Shown: one piece after another, positions 24,539 through 32,803 of the stretch
Position numbering within the stretch: position 1 is the stretch's first letter
Layout of the letters: each line of letters opens with the position of its first letter
DNA from: Castellaniella sp049650445
Lineage (GTDB): Bacteria > Pseudomonadota > Gammaproteobacteria > Burkholderiales > Burkholderiaceae_B
Assembly: GCF_049650445.1 (NCBI RefSeq)
Contig: NZ_JBASAD010000038.1
Span: 70,020-134,019, forward strand
Direction: 5' to 3'
Length of the DNA: 64,000 nt
The notes under the pieces: generated by a model
Databases searched by the model: none
What the model saw: the letters and a program-made list of their open reading frames with translations, nothing else
Told to the model about the DNA's origin: nothing
Program-made: the position numbers and the translations under genes

Positions 24539-24706
24539 TCAGCCGAATGTGTCGATCGCCTTGCGGATGACGACGAAGAGCATCGCCAGGAACCCCAGAC
24601 TCAGCAGGATGATGCCCGGGTTGCGGTCGCGCAGCCCGAAGCCGAAGAAAGTGGCGATCACCCCGAGGATGAAAATGACCAGAAGCGTGTTGTTGTGGAA
24701 GAACAT
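24539..24706 (-). CDS. Small two-helix membrane protein, function unknown
   Basis: A 55-residue product starting FFHNNTLLVIFILG. Two hydrophobic helices (about 8-24 and 30-47) are separated by a short polar turn (RDRNPG), and the protein ends IRKAIDTFG. The ATG has GGAG nine nt upstream, and the codon use is GC-rich as in neighbouring genes, so it is likely expressed. It lies 51 nt downstream of ackA on the same strand and ends just before the tetR operator. I do not recognise a named family. Small membrane proteins of this form can be subunits of transporters or stress proteins, but there is no evidence for either here. Confidence 0.65.
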   Translation of the reverse strand: MFFHNNTLLVIFILGVIATFFGFGLRDRNPGIILLSLGFLAMLFVVIRKAIDTFG

Positions 24707-24757
24707 GGCGAAGTGCTCCGTTGGATAAGAAAAGGGCTGGGCCTGGTCCGGCCGGCC

Positions 24758-25963
24758 TCAGCCCAACAGGCCGAGAGCGTGCCGGGCGGCGACCCATTCC
24801 TCGTTGGTGGGTTCCATGGCGACCTGCACGATGCTGCCGGGCGCTGACAGCGAGCTTGCCTGGGCGGCGTTGGCGTCGTCATCCAGGCGCACGCCCAGCC
24901 AGGCCAGCTCTGCGCAGATCCGTCGCCGCAGCTCGACGCTGTGTTCGCCGATTCCGGCCGTGAACACCAGCATGTCCAGCCCGCCCAGCGCGGCCGTCAG
25001 CGCGCCGATCTCGCGTACGACGCGGCGCACGTACAGGTCCAGCGCCAGACGGGCGCGTGGCTCATTCGCCTCGCAGGCCAGCAGGTCCCGGGGATCGGCG
25101 GAAATGCCCGACACGCCCTTCAAGCCGGACTCGTGATACAGGATGTGGCTGACTTCCTGCAGGCTGAGCCGCTCGATCTCCATCAGGTAGATCACGGCCC
25201 CCGGGTCCAGCGAGCCGGTGCGGGTGCCCATCATCAGGCCGTCCAGGGCGGAAAAACCCATGGTCGTGGCCTGGCTGCGCAGGTCATGCATGGCGCACAG
25301 GCTGGCGCCGCTGCCCAGGTGGGCGGCGATGAGGCGCCCGCGTGCCCGGTCGCCGTGGCGTTCGGGCAGGGCGATGGACAGATATTCGTAGGACAGGCCG
25401 TGGAAGCCGTAGCGGCGCAGGCCGCGTTCCCACGTGTCGTAGGGCAGCGGCAGGATCTGCTCGACCTGCGGGATCGTATGGTGGAAGGCGGTGTCGAAGC
25501 AGGCGATCTGGGGCAGGTCGGGCCGTTCGCGCAGCAGGATGTCGATGGCATCCAGGGCGAAGGGCTGGTGCAGCGGCGCCAGGGGGATGTAGTCGCGCAG
25601 GTCTTCCAGGACGCCGGTGTCGATGCGCACCGGCGCGGAATATTTGCTGCCGCCGTGGACGACGCGGTGAGCGACGGCCACCAGGCGCCCGTCGCCCAGG
25701 CGGGTCTGCACGCGCCGCAGGATCAGGTCCAGGGCGTCGCGGTAAGGGGTTTGCGGGTCCAGATCGATCGCAAACGGCGCGACGCCGGTTTCGCCGAAGT
25801 CCGGATGTGCGCCGCCGATGCCCTGAGCTTTTCCGTTCCAGGCCGGGCGGCGTGGCAGTGGGCTGGCCGACGTGTCGAACAGAGCGAACTTGATGCTCGA
25901 TGAGCCGCAGTTCAGGACCAGGATCAGCGATTGTCCGGAAGAGGAGGTCTGGCCGCAGGTCAT
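24758..25963 (-). CDS. ackA: Acetate kinase
   Basis: The product is 401 residues from the ATG at 25963 (GGAG 9 nt upstream); the open frame extends further but homologues begin near the phosphate-binding LVLNCGSSSIKFALFD. Other acetate kinase motifs are HRVVHGG, ACFDTAFHHTIP with the catalytic Asp, RYGFHGLSYEYLS, HLGSGASLCA, MGTRTGSLDPG, and FTAGIGEHS near the end. It makes ATP from acetyl phosphate, or the reverse. A phosphate acetyltransferase gene would be expected next to it. Instead a 43-codon ORF with a MaoC/Pta-like start overlaps its ATG (ATGA). The enzyme itself looks intact. Confidence 0.93.
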   Translation of the reverse strand: MTCGQTSSSGQSLILVLNCGSSSIKFALFDTSASPLPRRPAWNGKAQGIGGAHPDFGETGVAPFAIDLDPQTPYRDALDLILRRVQTRLGDGRLVAVAHRVVHGGSKYSAPVRIDTGVLEDLRDYIPLAPLHQPFALDAIDILLRERPDLPQIACFDTAFHHTIPQVEQILPLPYDTWERGLRRYGFHGLSYEYLSIALPERHGDRARGRLIAAHLGSGASLCAMHDLRSQATTMGFSALDGLMMGTRTGSLDPGAVIYLMEIERLSLQEVSHILYHESGLKGVSGISADPRDLLACEANEPRARLALDLYVRRVVREIGALTAALGGLDMLVFTAGIGEHSVELRRRICAELAWLGVRLDDDANAAQASSLSAPGSIVQVAMEPTNEEWVAARHALGLLG

Positions 25964-26091
25964 AGAGGGGTGCTCCGGTCGTGGTGCGCCAGCATCAGGA
26001 CCAGGGTGCATGAGGTGATGCGGGCGTGATCGCACGCGGCGAGCTCCGCGAAGGTCCGGTTGCGCAGGACGGCAAGGGCGGGATCAAGCAT
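25960..26091 (-). pseudogene. 43-codon ORF resembling the start of a MaoC/phosphate acetyltransferase gene
   Basis: The frame starts with ATG at 26091, preceded by AAGGA seven nt upstream, and ends with TGA overlapping the ackA ATG. It encodes LDPALAVLRNRTFAELAACD, then an unrelated tail. The LxNRTFxEL segment followed by an ACD/VGD-like turn is what I remember from the N-terminus of bifunctional enoyl-CoA hydratase (MaoC)/phosphate acetyltransferase proteins, which usually sit directly before ackA. After about 25 residues the resemblance stops. I infer a deleted partner gene whose start and ribosome binding site survive, now possibly acting as a coupled leader for ackA. A short functional leader peptide is the alternative. 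Confidence 0.5.
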
Positions 26092-26113
26092 GAAGGATTC
26101 CTTCTGTAGAGGG

Positions 26114-27244
26114 TCAGGCCATGCTGCCGATGGTCGTCCGGAACCGTCGCAGCGACAAATAGAACATGAGAGAGCCGATGGCCAGCAGGGCCAGGAACGA
26201 GGGCCAGACTACGTCGAAGCCCGCGCCCCGGTACAGGATGGCCTGCCCCAGTTCGACGAAATGGGTGGTGGGCGCGGCCAGCATCAGGTCCTGGGCCAGT
26301 TGGGGCATGCTTTCGCGCGGGGTCGTCCCGCCCGAGAGCATCTGCATGGGCAGCAGGATCAGGATCATCAGCATGCCGAACTGCGGCATGTTGCGCGCCA
26401 GGGTGGCCAGCCAGATGCCCATGGCGGTCATGGCGAACAGGTGCAGGGTCGCGCCCGCGAAGAAGAGCGGCAGGGACCCGTCGATCGGCACGTGCAGCAG
26501 TCCCCGCACGATGCCGTTGAGCGACAGGGCGGCGGCGACCAGCACGACCAGACTCATGGACCAGACCTTGGACAGCATGATCTGGGCCGGCGTGACCGGC
26601 ATCACCAGCAGGTGTTCGATGGTGCCGTGTTCGCGTTCGCGGATCAGGGCGGCGCCGGTGAGGATCAGCGACAGCATGGTGATCTGGTTGATGATCTGCA
26701 TCAGGCCGCCGAACCAGGCGTTTTCCAGGCTGGGGTTGAAGCGCGCCCGCAGCACCAGGTCGACGGGCGGACTGACGGCCCGGCCGCGCCCGCGCATGAA
26801 ATCCGTGATCTCGTCCTGGATGATCCGCTGGATGTTGCCGTTGCCGGTAAAGGCCTGGCTCATGCGGGTGGCGTCGACGTTGATCTGGACTTCCGCAGGG
26901 CGTCCGGCCAGCACGTCGCGCTGGAAATCGGGCGGAATGTTCAGCACGAAGGAATAGCGGCCGATGTCCATGCCCGGATCGACCTGGGCGTGGTCGATCA
27001 TGGCGGGTGCCATGAATTGCGGCGGATAGAAGGCGTCGGCGATCTGCCGGGACAAGGGGGAATGATCCTCGTCGACGATGGCGATCGGGACGTGGTGCAG
27101 GGTTTCGGGGACGGCCGTGGCGGCGGTGTAGACCGAGACTGTGAAGGAAAAGGCGATCAGCACGAGCATGACCGGGTCGCGCCACAGGCTCCAGAGTTCC
27201 TTGACGCCCAGTCGCAGGATCGTTTCGAGGGATCGGTGCTTCAT
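26114..27244 (-). CDS. ABC-2 type permease, YhhJ/YbhR-like
   Basis: The product is 376 residues. An N-terminal helix (PVMLVLIAFSFTVSVYTAA) precedes a large periplasmic domain (about 45-170) with PIAIVDEDHSPLSRQIADAF. Then come five helices, including QIINQITMLSLILTGAALIREREHGTIEHLLVMPVTPAQIMLSK, the hallmark cytoplasmic loop of ABC-2 permeases. It starts one base after the stop of the ATPase-permease fusion gene, so they are co-translated. It partners the permease half of the upstream fusion protein in an exporter of the YhiI-YhiH-YhhJ / YbhGFSR kind. Confidence 0.9.
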   Translation of the reverse strand: MKHRSLETILRLGVKELWSLWRDPVMLVLIAFSFTVSVYTAATAVPETLHHVPIAIVDEDHSPLSRQIADAFYPPQFMAPAMIDHAQVDPGMDIGRYSFVLNIPPDFQRDVLAGRPAEVQINVDATRMSQAFTGNGNIQRIIQDEITDFMRGRGRAVSPPVDLVLRARFNPSLENAWFGGLMQIINQITMLSLILTGAALIREREHGTIEHLLVMPVTPAQIMLSKVWSMSLVVLVAAALSLNGIVRGLLHVPIDGSLPLFFAGATLHLFAMTAMGIWLATLARNMPQFGMLMILILLPMQMLSGGTTPRESMPQLAQDLMLAAPTTHFVELGQAILYRGAGFDVVWPSFLALLAIGSLMFYLSLRRFRTTIGSMA

Positions 27245-27245
27245 G

Positions 27246-30038
27246 TCAGCGGTCCTGCTTGCGAAGGAGCGCGATCGCGCCGCCCAGGATGATCGGGATC
27301 GACAGCGCCAGGGGCCAGATGGACGGCCAGAGTTCCCGGAACCCCAGCGCCTTGTTGAAGATGCCGCGGCTGATGGTGAACATGTAGGCGGCCGGGTAGG
27401 TCTCGCCGATCAGCCGGCCCAGCCCCTCCAGGGAACTGACCGGGTCGAGCAGCCCGGAAAACTGAATCGCCGGAATCAGGGTTGCGATCATGGTGAAGAA
27501 CATGGCAGCGATCTGGCTGCGCGTCATGGCCGACGCCAGCAGGCCCAGACCGGTCGAGGTGATGCAGAAGACCGTGGCCGCCAGCGCCAGCGTGAACAGG
27601 CTGCCCTTGATCGGCACCCCGAACACCGTCACCGCCAGCAGGCACATGGCGGCGAAATTCACCAGGGCCAGTCCGATATAGGGGATCTGTTTGCCCAGCA
27701 GAAATTCGGCACGGGTCACCGGCGTGACGTACAGATTGATGATCGAGCCGATTTCCTTTTCCCGCACCACGGCCAGGGCGGTGAGCATGGCGGGCAGCAT
27801 GATCAGCATCAGGGGGATCACCACCGGCACCATGGCCGGCAGACTGCGTACGTCCGGGTTGTAGCGGAACCGGGTCTCCAGACTGACCGGCTGGCCGACC
27901 GGCATGCTCAGGCGCTCGCGGGCCTGCTGCATCAGCCAGTGCTGGTGCATGCCCTGGACGTAGCCCTTGATGGTCTCGGCCCGCTGCGGCATGGCGCCGT
28001 CGATCCAGGCAGCGATGTCGGCGGTGCGTCCATGCAGCAGGTCGGCACCGAAGCCGGGCGGGATCTCGATGGCCAGCGACAGTTCGCCGTTGCGCATGCG
28101 GCGGTCCATGTCGGCCTCGTCGAGGATGGGGGGATGCTCGACGAAATAGCGCGAGCCGGACAGGTTCAGCACGTAGTCGCGGCTGATGGTGCTGTCGTCG
28201 CGGTCCAGGACGGCGAAGCGCAGGTTCTCCACATCCATGCTGATGCCGAAGCCGATGACGAACATCAGCACCAGGGATCCGAGCAGGGCCAGCGTGCCGC
28301 GCACCGGATCGCGGCGCAGTTCCATGGATTCGCGTCGCATGGTGCTGAGCAGGCGGGCCGGGCTGAAGGCCGGGATGCGGGACGCGCGGGTGATGGGCCG
28401 CGCCGGCACGGCGGGTTCCTGGCCGCCGGAGCCGGGCGGCGTGGCCGGTGCATCGGTCCCGGGCGTTCCGGGCGCGCCGGTCCCGGGCGGTGTCGCGGAC
28501 TCGCCGCTGGCCTCCAGCAGGTAGCCGATGAAGGCCTCCTCCAGGGTCCCGGCACCGCGCTTGCGCACCAGTTCGGCGGGCCGGTCGCTGTCGAGCACGC
28601 GTCCCGCGTGCATCATGGACATGCGGTCGCAGCGCTCGGCCTCGTTCATGAAGTGGGTGGAAATGAAGATCGTCACCCGGTCGCGGCGCGACAGTGTGAT
28701 CAGCAGGCGCCAGAAGTCGTCGCGGGCAATGGGGTCCACGCCGGACGTGGGTTCGTCCAGGATCAGCAGTTCCGGCTCGTGCACCATCGCCACGGCCAGC
28801 GACAGCCGTTGGCGGATGCCCAGCGGCAGGCTGTCGGGCAGCATGTCCAGTACTTCGCCCAGGTCGAAGCGCTCCGCCATGGTCCGGACGCGCTCGCCGA
28901 TGCGTTCCGGCGCGACGTGGAACAGGCGGGCGTGCAGGACCAGGTTCTGGCGGACCGTCAGTTCGCCGTACAGCGAGAACGACTGGGACATGTAGCCGAC
29001 CCGGCGGCGCACGTCCAGGTCGTTGGGGTCGATCTCGCGGTCGAACAGCCAGGCGCGGCCCTCGCTGGCGGGCAGCAGCCCCGTCAGCATCTTCATGGTG
29101 GTCGATTTGCCGCAGCCGTTCGAGCCCAGGAAGCCGAAGATCTCGCCGCGCCGGATGCGGAAGCTGACGTGATCGACGGCGACGAAATCGCCGAAGCGCA
29201 TGGTCAGATCGTTCGCCTCGATGGCGATGTCCTGCGCGCCGTCCTCGGGCAGCGGCGGGATCTCTACGGGGGCGTAGCCGGTGCGCCGGGCGGCCGGCAG
29301 CAGGTGGATGAAGGCCGATTCCAGGGTTTTCTGGCCAGTGGCGGCCAGCAGTTCGGCGGGCGTGCCGGTGGCCAGGATGTGGCCCTGGTCCATGGCGACC
29401 AGCCAGTCGAAGCGCTGCGCTTCGTCCATGTAGGCCGTGGCCACGATGACCGTCATGCGAGGCTGGCCGGCGCGGATGCGGGCGATCAGATCCCAGAACT
29501 GGGCGCGGGCCAGCGGATCGACGCCGGTGGTGGGTTCGTCCAGGATCAGGAAGTCCGGATCGTGGATCAGGGCGCAGCACAGGCTGAGCTTCTGCTTCAT
29601 GCCGCCCGACAGTTTGCCGGCCGGGCGCGACAGGAACGGATGGAGACCGGTGCTGCGGGTCAGGTCGTCGATGCGCCGGCGTCGTTCGGCGGCGTCGTGG
29701 CCGAACAGCCGGGCGAAGAACTGCAGATTCTCCTCGACCGACAGCGTGGGGTACAGGTTCTTGCCCAGACCTTGCGGCATGTAGGCGATGCGCGGACAGG
29801 CGCGATCCCGATGGGCTCGTTGCGCCATGTCCCCATCCAGGACTTCCACCTGTCCTTGCTGAATGACCCGGGCGCCCGCCAGGATCGACAGCAGCGTGGA
29901 TTTGCCCACGCCGTCCGGGCCGATCAGCCCCACCATCTGGCCGGACGGCACATCCAGGTCGATCCCGTCCAGCGCGCGAGTCCGGCCGTACCGGTGATCC
30001 AGTCCCCGGACCCGGGCCGCGAAAGCAGGCGATGTCAT
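27246..30038 (-). CDS. RbbA/YhiH-like protein: two ABC ATPase domains fused to an ABC-2 permease
   Basis: The product is 930 residues. The first ATPase has Walker A GPDGVGKST at about 40-48, signature LSGGMKQK and Walker B FLILDEPTTGVDP. The second, starting near residue 270, has GSNGCGKSTTMKML, signature LPLGIRQRLSL and LLILDEPTSGVDP. A Pro/Gly/Ala-rich linker (about 515-550, ATPPGTGAPGTPGTD) joins the ABC-2 membrane domain. That domain has a periplasmic part (FAVLDRDDSTISRDYVLN) and five C-terminal helices with VVREKEIGSIINLYVTPVTRAEFLL. E. coli RbbA/YhiH has the same architecture at about 910 residues. Both ATPase sites look intact. It acts with the adjacent HlyD protein, ABC-2 permease and outer-membrane factor as an efflux system. 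Confidence 0.92.
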   Translation of the reverse strand: MTSPAFAARVRGLDHRYGRTRALDGIDLDVPSGQMVGLIGPDGVGKSTLLSILAGARVIQQGQVEVLDGDMAQRAHRDRACPRIAYMPQGLGKNLYPTLSVEENLQFFARLFGHDAAERRRRIDDLTRSTGLHPFLSRPAGKLSGGMKQKLSLCCALIHDPDFLILDEPTTGVDPLARAQFWDLIARIRAGQPRMTVIVATAYMDEAQRFDWLVAMDQGHILATGTPAELLAATGQKTLESAFIHLLPAARRTGYAPVEIPPLPEDGAQDIAIEANDLTMRFGDFVAVDHVSFRIRRGEIFGFLGSNGCGKSTTMKMLTGLLPASEGRAWLFDREIDPNDLDVRRRVGYMSQSFSLYGELTVRQNLVLHARLFHVAPERIGERVRTMAERFDLGEVLDMLPDSLPLGIRQRLSLAVAMVHEPELLILDEPTSGVDPIARDDFWRLLITLSRRDRVTIFISTHFMNEAERCDRMSMMHAGRVLDSDRPAELVRKRGAGTLEEAFIGYLLEASGESATPPGTGAPGTPGTDAPATPPGSGGQEPAVPARPITRASRIPAFSPARLLSTMRRESMELRRDPVRGTLALLGSLVLMFVIGFGISMDVENLRFAVLDRDDSTISRDYVLNLSGSRYFVEHPPILDEADMDRRMRNGELSLAIEIPPGFGADLLHGRTADIAAWIDGAMPQRAETIKGYVQGMHQHWLMQQARERLSMPVGQPVSLETRFRYNPDVRSLPAMVPVVIPLMLIMLPAMLTALAVVREKEIGSIINLYVTPVTRAEFLLGKQIPYIGLALVNFAAMCLLAVTVFGVPIKGSLFTLALAATVFCITSTGLGLLASAMTRSQIAAMFFTMIATLIPAIQFSGLLDPVSSLEGLGRLIGETYPAAYMFTISRGIFNKALGFRELWPSIWPLALSIPIILGGAIALLRKQDR

Positions 30039-30042
30039 GTGC

Positions 30043-31119
30043 TCACCCGGGCAGGCGGACGGTCAGGGATTCGGGCCAGGGCAGCGCCGGATCGGTGCGG
30101 ACCCAGGCCACGCCGGGCAGGCCGGTCTTGACTTGCTCCAGATGCTTCAGCAGCAGGTCGGCCGGAATGCGGGCCTTGACGCGGAACATCAGCTTCTGGC
30201 GCTCGCTGGCGGTTTCCACGGTCTTGGGCGTGAACTGCGCCTGGCTGGCGACGAAAGAGACCGCAGCGGGGATCACGTACTGCGGGGCAGCGTCCAGGAC
30301 GATGCGGATTTCGCTGCCGATTGCCAGGCGCCCGGCGGCGGCCTCGGGCATGAAAAAGGTCATGGTGACGTCGGCCAGGTCCAGCATGTTGAGGACGCGG
30401 CCGCCCGCGCCGAGGACTTCGCCGGGCTGGGCGACGCGCAACTGGATGCGGCCTTCGCGCGGCGCCTTGAGGCGGCTGTCCTCCAGATCGGCCTGGATGC
30501 GTGCCACCGTGGCGGCCGCCGCCGTGACTGCGGATTCGGCGCCCACCTGATCGGCCCGGGCCGCCGACACGCCGGCCTGGGCCGACACCACCTGGGCGCG
30601 AGCGGCGGCGAGGCCGGCCTCGGCGCTGTGCAGCCGGGCCTGGTCGTCGTCCAGCTCCTGCTGCGAGGCACCGCCGCGCTTGACCAGCGAACTGGATCGG
30701 TTCAGGCGCTGCCGGGCGGCGAACAGATCGCTTTCGCGCTGCTTGACGATGGCCTGCGCCGTGGCGACGTCACTTTCCCGCAGGGCGACCTGCGCCTGGG
30801 CCGCGACGACGGCGTGGTCGGCCTGGCGCTGGCGGGCCCGGGCTTCGTCGAACTGCGCCTGCAGGGAATCAGGGTTCATGATGGCCAGAGTCTGGCCCGC
30901 CTTGACGAAGTCGCCCTCGTCGACCAGGATCTGGTCGACCCGGCCGGGTAGTTTGGTGGCGATGTCGATTTCCGTCGCTTCGATGCGGCCGTTGCCCTGC
31001 ATGAAGCCGGGACCGGGGCCGCGGTCCTGGGACCAGCGCCACGCGCCGTAGGCGCCGGCAGCCACGGCGGCGACCAGAATCAGCGGCAGGGATTTCTTGA
31101 GGGTGTCGGTCAGGTGCAT
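30043..31119 (-). CDS. HlyD-family membrane fusion protein (YhiI-like)
   Basis: The product is 358 residues. The N-terminal anchor is SLPLILVAAVAAGAYGAW. The first lipoyl half is GRIEATEIDIATKLPGRVDQILVDEGDFVKAGQTLAIM. A long coiled-coil region (about 80-210) is rich in Ala/Gln/Arg, then comes the second half RLKAPREGRIQLRVAQPGEVLGAGGRVLNM, followed by a beta-barrel region with TVRLPG at the end. It starts 5 nt after the outer-membrane factor gene and ends 4 nt before the ATPase-permease gene. It bridges inner-membrane exporter and outer-membrane channel. Confidence 0.9.
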   Translation of the reverse strand: MHLTDTLKKSLPLILVAAVAAGAYGAWRWSQDRGPGPGFMQGNGRIEATEIDIATKLPGRVDQILVDEGDFVKAGQTLAIMNPDSLQAQFDEARARQRQADHAVVAAQAQVALRESDVATAQAIVKQRESDLFAARQRLNRSSSLVKRGGASQQELDDDQARLHSAEAGLAAARAQVVSAQAGVSAARADQVGAESAVTAAAATVARIQADLEDSRLKAPREGRIQLRVAQPGEVLGAGGRVLNMLDLADVTMTFFMPEAAAGRLAIGSEIRIVLDAAPQYVIPAAVSFVASQAQFTPKTVETASERQKLMFRVKARIPADLLLKHLEQVKTGLPGVAWVRTDPALPWPESLTVRLPG

Positions 31120-31124
31120 GTCGC

Positions 31125-32612
31125 TCAGGGGTTGGTGTGGGTGGAGGGGGCGGAGTGGCCTGCGGCCGTCGCGGCAGTGCCCGGACCCTGGCCGGCGCCG
31201 CCGCCCAGCGCGGCATACAGGGCCACCTGGCTCGACAGCCAGGCGCGGCGGCTCTGGACCAGTTGCTGCTGGGCCGTCAGCAGATCGCGCTGGGCATCGA
31301 GGACTTCCAGATAGGGGGCGGCACCGCTGTCATAGCGCAACTGGGCCAGATCCGCCCGTTGCGCCTGGGTCTGCGACATGCGAGCCTGGATGTCCATCTG
31401 CTCGGCCAGTCCCTGGCGAGCCGACAGGGCGTCGGCCACTTCGCGGAAGGCGGTCTGGATGTTCTGCTCGTAGGCGGCCACCGCCATGTCGCGCCGGACC
31501 TCGGCCACATCCAGATTGGCCCGCAGGCGACCGGCCGTGAAGATCGGGATTTCGATGGCCGGCGCAAAGGTCCAGGCCCGGCTGCCGGCACCGAACAGCC
31601 CGTCGAGTTCGGCGCTGGCCGTCCCGAGGCCCGACGTCAGGGCGATGCGCGGCAGAAAGGCGGCGCGCGCCGCACCGATGCGGGCGTGCGCGGATCGCAG
31701 CCGATGCTCGGCGGCCTGGATGTCCGGGCGCGCCAGCAGGACTTCGGAGGGCAGGCCGGGTTCCAGCCGGGTCAGCCGGGTGGCCTCCAGATCGATGCTG
31801 CGCGTCGGCGCGATCCCGGGGTAGGTGCCCGTCAGCAGTGTCAAGGCGTGTGCGGCGGCGGCCCGTTCCTGTTTCAGTTGGACCCTCAGGGACTCGGCCT
31901 GGATCAGCAGGGTCCGCACCTGGGTCAGTTCAAGTTCCGAGGATGAGCCGGCCGCCTTGCGTTGCTGGAAAATGTCCAGGGACTGGCTGCGGTTGCGCAC
32001 GGCCTCGTCCGCCAGGAAGGCGCGCTGGTCGAGTTCCCGCAGCGCCAGCACCGAATCGGCCACCTGGCGCACCAGCGCCACCTGAACGGCCTGCCGGGCC
32101 GCGTCCGTGGCCAGCCAGTCGTCCAGCGCGGCCTCTTGCAGATTGCGGATCCGGCCCCAGAGATCGATTTCCCAGTGGGTCAGGCCGATGCTGGCCTGGT
32201 TTTGGGATTGGACCCGGGACTGGCCCGTGACGTTGAGATCGCCCGGCACGCGGCTGCGTTCGACGCTTCCCTGGGCGCCGACCGATGGCGCCAGGTCGGA
32301 CCGCTGGATGCGGTAGGCGGCCTCGGCCTCGCGCACGCGCAGCACGGCCAGACGCAGGTCGCGGTTGTGCTCCAGCGCCAGGCCGATCAGCCGGCGCATG
32401 TCGCTGTCCTGGAAGTAGTTCGCCCAGTTCAGGTCGTGCAGCGCGCGGACGGTAGCTGTTTCTGTGTCGTCCGGCCAGGCGTCGGCCACGGGCGGGGGCG
32501 GGGTTTCGGTCCGGGGAGCCAGGTTGACGCAGGCCGTCAGGGCCAACAGCAGGCTGGCGGCGCCCAGGGTGCGGATGATCGGTTTCAGTCGGTTTGGCAT
32601 GGGGCGGGGCAT
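31125..32612 (-). CDS. NodT/TolC-family outer-membrane efflux lipoprotein
   Basis: The product is 495 residues. The N-terminus is a lipoprotein signal peptide: IIRTLGAASLLLALTAC, with the lipobox Cys near residue 27. Two outer-membrane efflux repeats follow. Family features are YFQDSDMRRLIGLALEHNRDLRLAVLRVREAEAAYRI, GLTHWEIDLWGRIRNLQEAALDDWLAT, and LPSEVLLARPDIQAAEHRLRSAHARIGAARAAFLPRI. The start is uncertain between ATGs at 32612 and 32600. It is the first gene of a four-gene exporter operon (outer-membrane factor, HlyD, ATPase-permease, permease). It is divergent from a tetR gene and supplies the channel that the MacB-like operon nearby lacks. Confidence 0.92.
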   Translation of the reverse strand: MPRPMPNRLKPIIRTLGAASLLLALTACVNLAPRTETPPPPVADAWPDDTETATVRALHDLNWANYFQDSDMRRLIGLALEHNRDLRLAVLRVREAEAAYRIQRSDLAPSVGAQGSVERSRVPGDLNVTGQSRVQSQNQASIGLTHWEIDLWGRIRNLQEAALDDWLATDAARQAVQVALVRQVADSVLALRELDQRAFLADEAVRNRSQSLDIFQQRKAAGSSSELELTQVRTLLIQAESLRVQLKQERAAAAHALTLLTGTYPGIAPTRSIDLEATRLTRLEPGLPSEVLLARPDIQAAEHRLRSAHARIGAARAAFLPRIALTSGLGTASAELDGLFGAGSRAWTFAPAIEIPIFTAGRLRANLDVAEVRRDMAVAAYEQNIQTAFREVADALSARQGLAEQMDIQARMSQTQAQRADLAQLRYDSGAAPYLEVLDAQRDLLTAQQQLVQSRRAWLSSQVALYAALGGGAGQGPGTAATAAGHSAPSTHTNP

Positions 32613-32717
32613 GGGGGTCAGGTTTCCAGTACGTAGCGCCCGGGGGCGTCGCCCAGGGCCGGGCGGCCTGGGTGTCGGTGGCTTGGATGTCTGGAGAGGG
32701 TGACATGGCGATTCTCC

Positions 32718-32739
32718 TTAACGACTTTTTAGTCGATAA
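32718..32739. promoter_or_regulatory. Inverted repeat in the divergent efflux/tetR promoter region
   Basis: TTAaCGACT-TTTT-AGTCGaTAA, a 22-nt dyad with one mismatched position, lies between the outer-membrane factor gene (minus) and the tetR gene (plus). Its position, about 105 nt upstream of the exporter start and 65 nt upstream of tetR, fits the operator of the adjacent TetR. Confidence 0.55.
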
Positions 32740-32753
32740 TTAGATGATCGGCC

Positions 32754-32767
32754 CTGATCAAGATCAA
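32754..32767. promoter_or_regulatory. Possible FNR/ANR-type box near the tetR gene
   Basis: CTGAT-CAAG-ATCAA differs from the consensus TTGAT-N4-ATCAA at one base. It lies 37 nt upstream of the tetR start codon, next to the proposed TetR operator. This is a single imperfect match, so it is suggestive only. Confidence 0.3.
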
Positions 32768-32803
32768 GGACTCCGACGAACTTTCCTTCCAGAATCAACC
32801 GTT

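Noticed and set aside
27141..30131. 996-codon plus-strand frame opposite the RbbA-like gene
   Set aside because: Antisense to a gene with clear ABC motifs; it has no recognisable domain.
31930..32706. 258-codon frame beginning just upstream of the outer-membrane factor gene
   Set aside because: It runs in another frame of the outer-membrane factor gene, with Pro/Arg/Gly-rich shadow composition.
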